Of a stretch of 64,000 bases of DNA, positions 1 through 7,951 are shown in pieces; within the stretch, counting starts at the first letter, position 1; every line of letters begins with the position of its first letter. Under the pieces are notes generated by a model, which saw nothing but the letters and a program-made list of their open reading frames with translations, ran no database searches and was not told the origin of the DNA. Both the position numbers and the translations under genes were made by a program. Source of the stretch: Burkholderia sp. Bp9142 (lineage in GTDB: Bacteria; Pseudomonadota; Gammaproteobacteria; Burkholderiales; Burkholderiaceae); the NCBI RefSeq assembly GCF_003853415.1, contig NZ_QTPP01000015.1, forward strand, positions 102,554 through 166,553, read 5' to 3'.

Positions 1-1
1 G

Positions 2-952
2 GGCCCGGGGTGGGCCGTCGGCTGCGCCGGCGTGATCAAGCCGGCCAGCCAGACGCCGCTTTCCGCGCTGGCGCTGGCGGTGCTGGCGGAGCGCGCCGGC
101 TTGCCGTCGGGCGTGTGCAATGTCGTCACCGGGTCGGCTCGCGCAATTGGCGGCGAACTGACGTCGAACCCGGTGATCCGCAAGGTTTCGTTCACGGGCT
201 CGACCGAGGTCGGGGCGCAACTGCTGGCCCAATGCGCGCCGACCATCAAGAAGACGAGCATGGAGCTCGGCGGCAACGCACCGCTGATCGTCTTCGACGA
301 TGCCGACCTCGATGCCGCGGTGAAGGGCGCCCTTGCCGCAAAGTATCGCAATGCCGGTCAGGCTTGTGTCGCGGCGAACCGGATCCTGGTGCAATCCGGC
401 GTGTACGATGTTTTCGCCGCGAAGCTCGCCGCGGCTTCTGTCGAACTGAAGGTTGGCAACGGCATGGAGGCGGGCGTGGTTCAAGGGCCGCTCATCAATG
501 AGGACGCCGTCCGGAAGGTCGAAGAGCATATCTGCGATGCGCTGTCGAAGGGGGCTCGCGTGCTGGCGGGCGGTAAGCGTCACGCGCTGGGCGGATTCTT
601 CTTCGAGCCGACCGTGCTGGCCGACGTGCCGACTAACGCGTTGATCTTCCATGATGAGACCTTCGGCCCGATCGCGCCGCTGTTCCGGTTCGAAACGGAA
701 GAAGAAGCGATCGCGCTCGCAAACGACACGCCGTTCGGCCTGGCCTCGTACGTGTTCGCGCGCGATGTGGGCCGAATCTTCCGCGTAGTCGATCAGCTCG
801 AATTCGGCATGGTCGGTGTCAATGAAGGGCTGATCTCGACCGAAGTGGCGCCGTTCGGCGGCGTCAAAGCGTCCGGGCTGGGGCGAGAGGGGTCGAAGTA
901 TGGGGTCGACGACTACCTCGAGATCAAGTACGTGGCCCTGGGCGGCCTTTGA
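2..952 (+). CDS. NAD(P)-dependent succinate-semialdehyde-type aldehyde dehydrogenase (5' end outside window)
   Basis: The reading frame is open from the first bases of the window, so the N-terminal part is cut off; about 316 residues remain. Visible aldehyde dehydrogenase features are the KPASQTPLSAL segment of the cofactor-binding region, FTGSTEVG, the ELGGNAP segment with the general-base Glu, and NAGQACVAANR with the nucleophilic Cys. The FGPIAPLFRF and EGLISTEVAPFGG segments near the C-terminus fit the GabD/succinate-semialdehyde dehydrogenase subgroup. It would oxidise a semialdehyde to the acid and could serve as a last step for the catabolic genes that follow. A strong hairpin lies downstream. 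The substrate is inferred from the subgroup only. Confidence 0.88.
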   Translation, partial: GPGWAVGCAGVIKPASQTPLSALALAVLAERAGLPSGVCNVVTGSARAIGGELTSNPVIRKVSFTGSTEVGAQLLAQCAPTIKKTSMELGGNAPLIVFDDADLDAAVKGALAAKYRNAGQACVAANRILVQSGVYDVFAAKLAAASVELKVGNGMEAGVVQGPLINEDAVRKVEEHICDALSKGARVLAGGKRHALGGFFFEPTVLADVPTNALIFHDETFGPIAPLFRFETEEEAIALANDTPFGLASYVFARDVGRIFRVVDQLEFGMVGVNEGLISTEVAPFGGVKASGLGREGSKYGVDDYLEIKYVALGGL

Positions 953-1020
953 GTGACGCGTTCGGTGCTGGCTTGGCGTCGGCGTCGATTGTGCGCTAGG
1001 AGTTGACCATCCGGGCAAGA

Positions 1021-1057
1021 AACGGGGCGGCCGTCGCCGAGCGACGGTCGCCCCGTT
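1021..1057 (+). terminator. Terminator-like hairpin after the aldehyde dehydrogenase gene
   Basis: A long inverted repeat (AACGGGGCG and CCGTCGC arms, one G/T mismatch, loop CGA) lies about 70 bases after the dehydrogenase stop. The T tract is weak, so this could be a factor-assisted terminator. Confidence 0.55.
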
Positions 1058-1154
1058 CCATTACGACCGGTTTTCGTCGCGGGCGCGAATTAAGGTACGA
1101 GCTGTCTTATAATTGGGCGATACCGTTCGCGGCACACGTCAACACGGGACGCCA

Positions 1155-1850
1155 ATGAAGACCAATACCCAGCTTTCCGTTCCCGCACCAACTGTCGAGC
1201 GCGGTGTGGGCAGGCCACGCAGCGAGGAAACCCGCACGCAGATTCTCGCGGCGACGGTCCGTCTGCTCCAGAACAACACCATTCAGTCGATTTCCATTGA
1301 ATCGATCGCCAGGGAGGCTGGCGTCGGAAAGGCGACCATCTACCGCTGGTGGGACTCCAAGGCGCTGGTCGTGATCGATGCATTCATGGAGCATCACATC
1401 GTCAAGACCCCGATGCCGCATGACCTGCCACCCGGTGAAGCGATCGCCGCGCATCTGATGTCGCTGATTCGCGAGTATTCGGGATGGTCCGGCCGGATCG
1501 TCGCGCAGATCATCGCCGAAGGGCAGGCCGATCCCGCCGTGCTGCGCGAATTCCGCGAGCGGTTCCACTATGGGCGGCGAGCGCTCGTGAGGGAAATGCT
1601 CGAGGCATGGCGCAGTTCGTCGCGCATTCCGGCGCCGCCCAATATCGAGACCCTCGCCGAGTTGTTGTATGCGCCGGTCTACATGCGTCTGCTGGTTGGC
1701 AACGGCCCGCTCGACGAGCATTTCGCGCGCGAGCACATCAGCTATGTCTACACGTTGCTGGGCGCCGAAGTGCCGGAAATGCTCAATCCCGGCACGCGTC
1801 AGAAGAAGCAAAAGCCTGCGGCAAAAAGAGCGCCGGCCAGCACACGTTGA
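1155..1850 (+). CDS. TetR/AcrR-family regulator (paralogue 1)
   Basis: The 231-residue protein has an N-terminal TetR helix-turn-helix: GRPRSEETRTQILAA, then SIESIAREAGVGKATIYRWW as the recognition helix region at about residues 45-65. The C-terminal half is a ligand-binding domain of unknown specificity. A TTG lies upstream in frame at 1113, but the ATG at 1155 matches the start of the paralogue at 4695. The two share almost identical stretches (WDSKALVVIDAFMEHHIVKTPMP, split here by family motif, and GRIVAQIIAEGQADPAVLR). It is convergent with the Rieske oxygenase gene. It is a candidate regulator of the ACGAAAC-type operators between 4.4 and 12.4 kb, which is inference. Confidence 0.9.
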   Translation: MKTNTQLSVPAPTVERGVGRPRSEETRTQILAATVRLLQNNTIQSISIESIAREAGVGKATIYRWWDSKALVVIDAFMEHHIVKTPMPHDLPPGEAIAAHLMSLIREYSGWSGRIVAQIIAEGQADPAVLREFRERFHYGRRALVREMLEAWRSSSRIPAPPNIETLAELLYAPVYMRLLVGNGPLDEHFAREHISYVYTLLGAEVPEMLNPGTRQKKQKPAAKRAPASTR

Positions 1851-1856
1851 CGGTAA

Positions 1857-1882
1857 GAAAAAGCGCGTCGACGAGTCGCGCA
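1857..1882 (-). terminator. Possible terminator of the MFS-Rieske operon
   Basis: Read on the minus strand, GCGCG-N9-CGCGC is followed by TTTTTCTT. The stem is short, so the call is tentative. It lies just beyond the Rieske gene's 3' end, between two convergent genes. Confidence 0.35.
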
Positions 1883-1995
1883 TGATTGTGACAGACGGAG
1901 CCGTCGATTCGCAGGAAGGGCCGCGAAGGCACAAGGCCGGTGGCTTCGCCTCTCACGGGTTTATGCATGCGCTCCGGACGATTTTTCCCAGCGGT

Positions 1996-3117
1996 TTATC
2001 CGGACTGCTGAAGGAGGCGCGGGCGGCCGATTGAACCCGCGGCCGCCGCTTGTCCTCGGCGCTTCAGATATTTGCGCATTTCGATCGACGCACGGTCGCT
2101 TGCAACCGAAATCTCGAAGAACGGGGCGGCGGCGTTGCGAAGCGTGTCCTCGAGCAGTTCGAGCGCCTGCATGTCTTCCCTGAATGCGGTGAAGAGCCGC
2201 TCATGCATGCGTTGCGTCATTGCCGCGTCGTCGAGCCCGAAGTCCCGACAGTGGACGATGAAGTAGTGTGTCGATGCGTGGCTTTCCGGCGTGGGCAAGT
2301 GCAGCGTCCTGATCGTGAAAAGCGTCCGCTCCGCGGCAGGCAGGGTGCTTTCGTAGAACGTGACCTGCACCTCGTGCAGACCCGGCGATACGAATGTCGA
2401 AGTCGCGATGCGCGCTGCCGTGGAACTGGAGATTCCGGTCGGTTCTGCCCAGACCGGCGGCAATGTTGTCGGAACGACATGACGTCTGACCGCGTAGCGG
2501 CCTTCGTCGACAGACGCCTCGAACGGCGCCTTGGCGTAGTCCGGCGTTCCGAAGCTCTTCGCATGTACGTAGGTGAGATGCGTCAGATCGAGGAGATTCT
2601 CGTGCAGGCTCACATAGTTGCCGTTCAGGCGCAGATAGCCCTCCGACAGTGCCCATCGGGAAAGATCGAGCGATCCCTCGCTCGGCGGCTCGGTTCGCGG
2701 TTCGGCGCTCGGGTCCATGTAGATCCAGACCAACGGGCCGATTTCCCGTACCGGATAGCGATGTACGCCAAGCCCGCGAGGGCAGCGTTCCTGTGACGGC
2801 ACCTCGACGAGGTCACCCTTTGCGTCGTAGCGAAAGCCGTGGTATCCGCAGATGACCGTATCGTCATCGAGGGTGCCCGCGGACAGCGGATACGAGCGAT
2901 GGACGCAACGGTCGTCGAGTGCGACGACCTGTCCTTCCAGCGTCCGGTAGAGGACGACCTGCTTGCCCAGCAGCGTGCGGGGCAGCAGTGCCCGGCCGAT
3001 TTCCGAAGATTGTGCGGCCACGTACCACTCATCGAACACGAATGGCGTATCGCGGTCCGCCATATTGCCGGCGCTCGCTTGAGCGGCAGAAATCACTGCT
3101 TCGGTGGGTCTTGTCAT
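1996..3117 (-). CDS. Rieske non-heme iron oxygenase, VanA-like alpha subunit
   Basis: The protein has 373 residues. The Rieske [2Fe-2S] centre is seen as C71-x-H73 (DRCVHRSYPL) and C90-x2-H93 (ICGYHGFRYD). The mononuclear iron site is in NLLDLTHLTYVHAKSFG near residues 170-190, with a later FREDM Asp as third ligand. This layout fits the vanillate O-demethylase/phenoxybenzoate dioxygenase branch, which hydroxylates or demethylates aromatic acids in the cytoplasm with electrons from a reductase. No reductase gene is adjacent; the Rieske ferredoxin at 15784 is the only electron carrier nearby. It follows the MFS gene in the same direction with a 73-base gap, so the two probably form an operon. 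The substrate is unknown. Confidence 0.9.
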   Translation of the reverse strand: MTRPTEAVISAAQASAGNMADRDTPFVFDEWYVAAQSSEIGRALLPRTLLGKQVVLYRTLEGQVVALDDRCVHRSYPLSAGTLDDDTVICGYHGFRYDAKGDLVEVPSQERCPRGLGVHRYPVREIGPLVWIYMDPSAEPRTEPPSEGSLDLSRWALSEGYLRLNGNYVSLHENLLDLTHLTYVHAKSFGTPDYAKAPFEASVDEGRYAVRRHVVPTTLPPVWAEPTGISSSTAARIATSTFVSPGLHEVQVTFYESTLPAAERTLFTIRTLHLPTPESHASTHYFIVHCRDFGLDDAAMTQRMHERLFTAFREDMQALELLEDTLRNAAAPFFEISVASDRASIEMRKYLKRRGQAAAAGSIGRPRLLQQSG

Positions 3118-3190
3118 CGTCTTTCCCTCATCGTGCGAAACGTGGCGTAAGAAAAAGGTGGCGCGATTCGCATCCGTTGGCAGATTCCTG

Positions 3191-4363
3191 TTACCGCGGC
3201 GCCGCGGTAGCGGGAGCGAGCGCTGGTTCGGTTCGGCGGTTCGCTTGCCAGAAGCAGAGTGTGCTGATGCCTGCGGCGACGACGATGGTCCACCCGATGC
3301 TGCCGTATCCGAAATGGTCCGCCACGGTGCCGCCGAGAATCGGGCCGATGGCCGATCCCGTCATGGCCATGACGGGGGTGGCGGCGACGGCTCTCGTCGA
3401 CGGGTCGTTTCGCGCAAGGAACGCGAAGATGAACGTATGCGTGAAGATCATCACGGTGGGGAAGATCACACCGGCAAACGCGTAAGCGCCAAACAAGGTC
3501 GACCGGGCGAGCGTGAAGCCTAGGACGGCTTGCAGCACCGGACCGGCGATCATTACGGCGCGGCTCGACACCTTGCGCTCGAGCAGCGCGGCGAGCAACC
3601 CGGGCAACATGTTCACGAGGCCGATACCGAGCAGCACGTTCATGATCTGGCCGGTGCCGAAGCCGTGCGCGAGACCGATCGGCTCGAGGAAGCTCAGCAT
3701 CATCGAGTGACTGACGGTGAGCAGGCTGGTCCCCACCATCGCAAACCATACGCGTCGGGACAGCTTAGGAAGCGCGCGCGGCGCGCTGTCGGGCGAGGCT
3801 GCTGCCCGGCGCTCCGGAAAACCAGCGAGCGCGGCAAGCGCGGCCGTGAGCATGATGGCGCCGAGAACGACGAACGCCACTTGCCCCCCGAACGCCGCGA
3901 TCGCGTGCGGCACCGCGCCGAGGAATCCCAGCGACAGCAGGCTGAGCACGGTGAAGCCGGTCGCGATCAGGCGGTGCGGATTGGGGCTCGCGCCAATCGC
4001 GGAATGGGTGAGCGACAGGCCGCAGCCAACCGCAAGACCACCGGCGACATGCAGTGCCAGAAGCGTCGCATAGTCCCGCGTCAGTGCCATCGCGAAGAAT
4101 GCGGCCGCTGTGACGGCGAAGCCGGCGGGCACGGCGATCGTGCCGCGGACGCGGTCGATTCGCGGCGCGATCGACAGGCTGCTTGCGACCACCGCGCCGA
4201 GGAAGGCGGTGGCGAGTGCGCCGGCCCGTTGCGGATCGAGTCCGTCATGTCGGATCAGGACGATCCCTACCCACACCGGTAATGCAACGACATCGATCAT
4301 GCCGGCACAGTGGCCTAGCACAAGCGATATCCGGCTTTTCAACCCGTCAATGGATCTGCTCAT
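3191..4363 (-). CDS. MFS transporter
   Basis: A polytopic protein of about 390 residues with 12 predicted hydrophobic segments and the MFS fold; repeated small-residue helices such as LGAVVASSLSIAPRID and the pattern GTSLLTVSHSMMLSFLEPIG are seen. Start choice: two adjacent ATGs exist (4366, 4363), and GGAG sits five bases before the second. It heads a probable operon with the Rieske oxygenase gene, so import of that enzyme's aromatic substrate or export of a product is the likely role. A perfect inverted repeat lies at 4399-4417 in its promoter. Confidence 0.85.
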   Translation of the reverse strand: MSRSIDGLKSRISLVLGHCAGMIDVVALPVWVGIVLIRHDGLDPQRAGALATAFLGAVVASSLSIAPRIDRVRGTIAVPAGFAVTAAAFFAMALTRDYATLLALHVAGGLAVGCGLSLTHSAIGASPNPHRLIATGFTVLSLLSLGFLGAVPHAIAAFGGQVAFVVLGAIMLTAALAALAGFPERRAAASPDSAPRALPKLSRRVWFAMVGTSLLTVSHSMMLSFLEPIGLAHGFGTGQIMNVLLGIGLVNMLPGLLAALLERKVSSRAVMIAGPVLQAVLGFTLARSTLFGAYAFAGVIFPTVMIFTHTFIFAFLARNDPSTRAVAATPVMAMTGSAIGPILGGTVADHFGYGSIGWTIVVAAGISTLCFWQANRRTEPALAPATAAPR

Positions 4364-4366
4364 CAT

Positions 4367-4694
4367 GTCTCCGGAGGGGCGGCCCCCTTAGTTTATATAC
4401 GAAACGGAGTGTTTCGTTTGTGATATGGTAACCGTGATGCCGTTCGACGATATTGGGTCAAACCCGTGGCGTGGTTCGGCGGTTGGCTGCTGAAACATGA
4501 GTAGAAGATGCAGGACATTCGTCATGTATTCGGGGCTCGTATTGATCGTAAGATCAGGAATCAGTGCCCACTGGTATCGCGATAATTCAGATACGGTGTG
4601 TATTACAATTTGTGTTGCCGGCGATGTTATCCGCTGCAGGGTAGCTTCGCGACGTGGCGTGACGAGCGCCGTTCACCATTCAATCGTCTAGCTG
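4367..4694. other. Divergent regulatory region between MFS and TetR paralogue 2
   Basis: This 328-base stretch has no convincing gene. It holds the 4399-4417 operator, a TATAAA-like -10 for the leftward operon (4392-4397), and a weak ATAC-GGTGT-GTAT inverted repeat at 4591-4603 before the TetR gene that may be a degenerate site of the same family. Confidence 0.5.
4399..4417. promoter_or_regulatory. Operator ACGAAAC-N5-GTTTCGT (perfect)
   Basis: A perfect 7-5-7 inverted repeat with spacer GGAGT sits directly upstream of the TATAAA-like -10 of the MFS-Rieske operon, where a bound TetR dimer would block the polymerase. Related 7-5-7 sites lie at 6938, 7038, 12313 and 12397. Confidence 0.7.
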
Positions 4695-5378
4695 ATGAAA
4701 ACAGATATCCAAGGTGCCGCCGCGGTGGTACTTCCTCGAGGGGTCGGCCGACCCCGCAGTGAGGGCACGCGCATGCAGATTCTCGCGGCAACCGCTCGCC
4801 TGCTCGAGACCCGTACGGTCCAGTCGATTTCGATCGAGGCCATCGCCAGGGAGGCGGGTGTCGGAAAGGCGACGATCTACCGTTGGTGGGACTCCAAGGC
4901 GCTCGTGGTGATTGATGCCTTCATGGAGCACCACATAGTCAAGACGCCGATGCCGCGTAACCTGCCTCCTGGCAAGGCGATCGCAACGCATCTGGTGTCG
5001 CTGATCCACGAATATGCGGGGTGGTCGGGGCGCATCGTTGCGCAGATCATCGCTGAGGGGCAGGCCGATCCCGCCGTGCTCAGGGTCTTTCGGGAACGGT
5101 TCCATTACGGCCGACGCGCGCTTGTCCGCGAAATGCTGGAGGAGTGGCGCATTGCCGAGCGCATCCGTGCGCCTGAGAACGTGGAGATACTGGCCGAACT
5201 GCTGTACGCGCCGGTCTATATGCGATTGATGACGGGCGTCGGCGCACTGGATGATCGATTCGCGCAGGAACACATCGACTACACCTATGCGCTCCTCGGC
5301 GCAGACGTCCCGAACGTCGCGGAACTGGAGGTCGTCAGGCGCGGTGCGCCTCTGGTCAGGACGGCTGCCGCACGCTGA
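4695..5378 (+). CDS. TetR/AcrR-family regulator (paralogue 2)
   Basis: The 227-residue protein has the TetR DNA-binding head GRPRSEGTRMQILAA and AIAREAGVGKATIYRWW. It is strongly similar over its whole length to the product of the gene at 1155; the C-terminal tails differ. The stop codon lies inside the stem of a terminator hairpin. It is divergent from the MFS-Rieske operon and convergent with the BKACE operon. A local duplication gave two regulators with the same predicted recognition helix, so they may share operators yet answer to different ligands. Confidence 0.9.
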   Translation: MKTDIQGAAAVVLPRGVGRPRSEGTRMQILAATARLLETRTVQSISIEAIAREAGVGKATIYRWWDSKALVVIDAFMEHHIVKTPMPRNLPPGKAIATHLVSLIHEYAGWSGRIVAQIIAEGQADPAVLRVFRERFHYGRRALVREMLEEWRIAERIRAPENVEILAELLYAPVYMRLMTGVGALDDRFAQEHIDYTYALLGADVPNVAELEVVRRGAPLVRTAAAR

Positions 5379-5392
5379 CGCGCGGCAGCCGT
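5361..5392. terminator. Hairpin between convergent TetR and BKACE genes
   Basis: Perfect 11-bp arms ACGGCTGCCGC and GCGGCAGCCGT with a 10-base loop overlap the TetR stop codon and are followed by TTT. Confidence 0.7.
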
Positions 5393-5431
5393 TTCGCACC
5401 GGCGGGTGTCGGGCGCGAACGACGTCATCGC

Positions 5432-6361
5432 CTAGAAGTTCACCTGATCGGCGCCTTTCAGATCGAGAATCCGGCGTGCCTCGTCCGGAGAGGCGATCTC
5501 GATTCCCAGTTCCTCGAGAATCCGGCGGATTTTTCGGACCTGGTCCGCGTTGCTTTGTGCGAGCTGACCGCGGCCGATGTAAAGGCTGTCCTCCAGGCCG
5601 ACGCGAACGTTGCCACCCATCAGGCTTGCCATCGTTGCAAGCGGCATCTGGTGTTTGCCCGCCGCGAGCACCGACCAATGATAGTCATTGCCAAACAGTC
5701 GGTCGGCCGTTCGCTTCTGGTGGAGCAGGTCTTCGACGTGCGCACCCATCGCGCCACGCAGCCCGAATACGGTCTGCACGAATAGCGGCGGCTTGACGAG
5801 CCCCTTTTCTAGGAAATACTGAAGCGTGTACAGGTGGCTGACGTCGTAGCATTCGAATTCGAAGCGCGTACCGCCGAGCCTGCCGACGTTTTCCAGGATC
5901 CATTCGATGTCGTCGTAGGTATTGCGGAAGATCAGCCCCCGAGTGCCCTTCAGGAACGGCACTTCCCAATCATGCTTCCAGTCCCGCTGTCGCTCGGCCA
6001 TCTCGGCCAGCACCAGATTGATGGACCCCATGTTGAGCGAGCACATTTCGGGCTTCAGGGCCCGACCCGCCGCTGCGCGATCCTCGATCGACATGTGCGG
6101 ACCGCCGCCGCCCGTCGAGATGTTGATGATCGCGTCGGTCGCCGATTTGATCGGGCTCACGAAACGCCTGAAGATCTCCGGGTCGCCGGTGGGGCGGCCA
6201 TCCTCGGGATTGCGCGCATGAAGATGAACGATGGCGGCGCCGGCTTCAACGGCTGCGATCGACTCGGCCGCGATCTGCTCTGGCGTAACGGGCAGAAACT
6301 CGGACATCGACGGGGTATGGGCGCCGCCCGTCACGGCACACGTAATGATTGCCTTGCTCAC
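5432..6361 (-). CDS. BKACE-family (DUF849) 3-keto acid cleavage enzyme
   Basis: The 309-residue protein begins ITCAVTGGAHTPSMS and has the HLHAR zinc-binding motif (H46, H48), INISTGGGG, PEMCSLNMGS and the C-terminal GGNVRVGLEDSLY. These define the beta-keto acid cleavage enzyme family. Its members are TIM-barrel enzymes that condense a beta-keto acid with acetyl-CoA and release acetoacetate plus a new acyl-CoA. Its start overlaps the cupin gene stop by four bases (ATGA type), so the two are translationally coupled. In this cluster it would act late, on a beta-keto acid from ring cleavage; that placement is inference. Confidence 0.9.
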   Translation of the reverse strand: MSKAIITCAVTGGAHTPSMSEFLPVTPEQIAAESIAAVEAGAAIVHLHARNPEDGRPTGDPEIFRRFVSPIKSATDAIINISTGGGGPHMSIEDRAAAGRALKPEMCSLNMGSINLVLAEMAERQRDWKHDWEVPFLKGTRGLIFRNTYDDIEWILENVGRLGGTRFEFECYDVSHLYTLQYFLEKGLVKPPLFVQTVFGLRGAMGAHVEDLLHQKRTADRLFGNDYHWSVLAAGKHQMPLATMASLMGGNVRVGLEDSLYIGRGQLAQSNADQVRKIRRILEELGIEIASPDEARRILDLKGADQVNF

Positions 6362-6924
6362 AGCGGCTCTCCGTCAACGAGGTCGAGCAGCACGAACGCC
6401 ATGCGGCACGCCTTGCCCGACCGGTTTGCCCAGCTATGGTTGGTGGCGCGCTGGATCAGCACGTCGCCGGCGCGCATGAGCTTCTCGCCTTCATCGAGCA
6501 GCGCCCAGATTTCCCCATCCAGGACGAACGCGTAGTCGAGCGATTCGGTTTTGTGGAACCAGAAATGCCGGGGATTGCTTTTGTCCCGCACGCCGTTGGC
6601 GTCGAGAAACTGTTGCAGCGTCGCCTCGTCGTAGGTTTCGTCGGGCGGAAAGTCGACGATCCGCAGCAGCGAGCCGCCGCGCGAATGGAACTCGAATGCG
6701 TGGCCGGCCGGCGCGGGCTCTGCACCGGGTGCGCGGGCTTCCCCGGTCGCCCACAGAACATGCGCGACCGGCAGGCCCGCGCGCGCCGTCCTGTTCGGGG
6801 CCGGCCCATCCGATACAAAGTACGACTTCCCGTCGGCGTTGGTGTCCGTGATGAGTCGACGCACGGGCCGATAACCGTTTCCTTCCACGGGCTGCGCGCT
6901 GTCCCTGTCTACCGTCATGTCCAT
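6358..6924 (-). CDS. Cupin-domain protein
   Basis: The 188-residue protein has a conserved beta-barrel region in its C-terminal half, with HFWFHKTESLDYAFVLDGEIWALLD followed by GDVLIQRATNHSWANRSG, which resembles the two cupin motifs (a His and Glu/Asp set, then a second His). An N-terminal RRLITDTNADGKS segment is typical of a cupin subgroup in aromatic catabolic clusters. The reaction is not known. It is first in an operon with the BKACE gene. GAGGA lies upstream; a second ATG at 6918 is possible. Confidence 0.8.
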   Translation of the reverse strand: MDMTVDRDSAQPVEGNGYRPVRRLITDTNADGKSYFVSDGPAPNRTARAGLPVAHVLWATGEARAPGAEPAPAGHAFEFHSRGGSLLRIVDFPPDETYDEATLQQFLDANGVRDKSNPRHFWFHKTESLDYAFVLDGEIWALLDEGEKLMRAGDVLIQRATNHSWANRSGKACRMAFVLLDLVDGEPL

Positions 6925-6937
6925 TTTTCCTCAATTA

Positions 6938-6956
6938 ACGAGTCGAATCGTTTCGT
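6938..6956. promoter_or_regulatory. Operator-like site ACGAGTC-GAATC-GTTTCGT
   Basis: A 7-5-7 inverted repeat with two mismatches to ACGAAAC/GTTTCGT, between the cupin gene start and a leftward TTGACA (complement at 6980-6985). It is exactly 100 bases from the rightward site at 7038. Confidence 0.5.
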
Positions 6957-7029
6957 ATCGTTAACCGTTGGGGTTTCAGTGTCAATAGGGAAATGACAGG
7001 TCAATGAATTTGTATCTCGAAAACATTTC

Positions 7030-7059
7030 TTGACAAAACGGAACGATGCGTTCTGTAAT
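7030..7059 (+). promoter_or_regulatory. Promoter of the 7091 operon
   Basis: TTGACA (7030-7035) and TGTAAT (7054-7059) with an 18-base spacer make a good sigma-70-type promoter. The operator at 7038-7056 fills the spacer, which implies repression. Confidence 0.65.
7038..7056. promoter_or_regulatory. Operator ACGGAAC-GATGC-GTTCTGT
   Basis: A 7-5-7 inverted repeat with one arm mismatch, inside the promoter spacer of the operon that starts at 7091. The promoter before 12453 shares the string TTGACAAAACG. Confidence 0.6.
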
Positions 7060-7090
7060 TGATGGTAGCCAACCATGAGGAAACGACGTG

Positions 7091-7951
7091 ATGGAGACAC
7101 AGGCGATCCGGGTGATGTGGTTCGTGCCGCCGTTGCTGGCGATGGTCGCCGGCCGCGATCCGCGCGCCGCGGTGACGACGCGGGCGGTCCGCAACCGCTC
7201 GTCGGACGAACAATACGATGCACTGGTGGCCGGCGACGTGGATGCCGTCGTCACCGCGATGGACAACGTCATCGGATGGAACCGGCGTGCCGGGCCGGCC
7301 GATTTTCGCGTCGTCGCCCAGATCGAGCGGACCACGCCGCTGACGCTGGTGGCGCGGGCCGGCAGGCATGACGTGGGTTCGCTTCGCGGCGCCGACATTC
7401 TCATCGACGCACCCGACAACGGCTTTGTCACCGCGTTGCGGGCGATGCTCGGCGATGCGGGGCTTGACGGCGATGCCTGTCGTCTCGTGACCGCGGGCGG
7501 TGTTCAGGAGCGTCTGGAAGCGTTGCTGGCGCGACAGGGCGTTGCCACGCTGCTCGGCCCGCCGTTCGATGCGATGGCGATCAAGGCCGGCTTCGTCAGG
7601 GTGGCGAGCGTTCAGCAGATCTGGCCGCATTTTCCGGGGCAGGGAATCGTCATGCGCACCGGCGGTGCGCGGGCGCGCGTGGGCGCGTGGCTCGCGGATC
7701 TCGAGAGCGCGCGGCAGACGGTTCGCGACCAGCCGGCGCTAGCCCGGGAAGCGGTGGTCGCGGCATCGCTGCCGGCGGCAGCGGCCGACGGAATGATCGC
7801 GCTATCCCCCCGGTCGTTGCTGCCGGCACCGGACGGGGTGGCGCTTCTCGTTGCGCATCGCCGGGCGCTGGGCCTGGCGGGCGCTGACAGCGACTATTCG
7901 GCGATCGTCGACGATTCGCTGGTTCGCAAACATATCGGAGACATGGCATGA
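7091..7951 (+). CDS. Periplasmic-binding-protein-fold protein without signal peptide (NMT1/THI5-like)
   Basis: The 286-residue product resembles type-2 periplasmic binding proteins of the nitrate/sulfonate/THI5 group: a VAGDVDAVVTAMDNVIGWN segment, then a VAQIERTTPLTLVARAG strand and a hinge-like GADILIDAPDNGFVTALR stretch. There is no N-terminal signal peptide and no ABC transporter gene nearby, so a cytoplasmic location is likely. A GTG at 7088 directly precedes the chosen ATG; AGGA lies upstream. Its stop overlaps the FAH gene start by four bases. It may be a ligand-binding accessory or an enzyme, since 4,5-dihydroxyphthalate decarboxylase shares this fold. The role is unknown. Confidence 0.7.
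   Translation: METQAIRVMWFVPPLLAMVAGRDPRAAVTTRAVRNRSSDEQYDALVAGDVDAVVTAMDNVIGWNRRAGPADFRVVAQIERTTPLTLVARAGRHDVGSLRGADILIDAPDNGFVTALRAMLGDAGLDGDACRLVTAGGVQERLEALLARQGVATLLGPPFDAMAIKAGFVRVASVQQIWPHFPGQGIVMRTGGARARVGAWLADLESARQTVRDQPALAREAVVAASLPAAAADGMIALSPRSLLPAPDGVALLVAHRRALGLAGADSDYSAIVDDSLVRKHIGDMA

Noticed and set aside
4497..4691. A 64-codon frame upstream of TetR paralogue 2
   Set aside because: No ribosome binding site or domain, and it lies in the operator-bearing regulatory gap.
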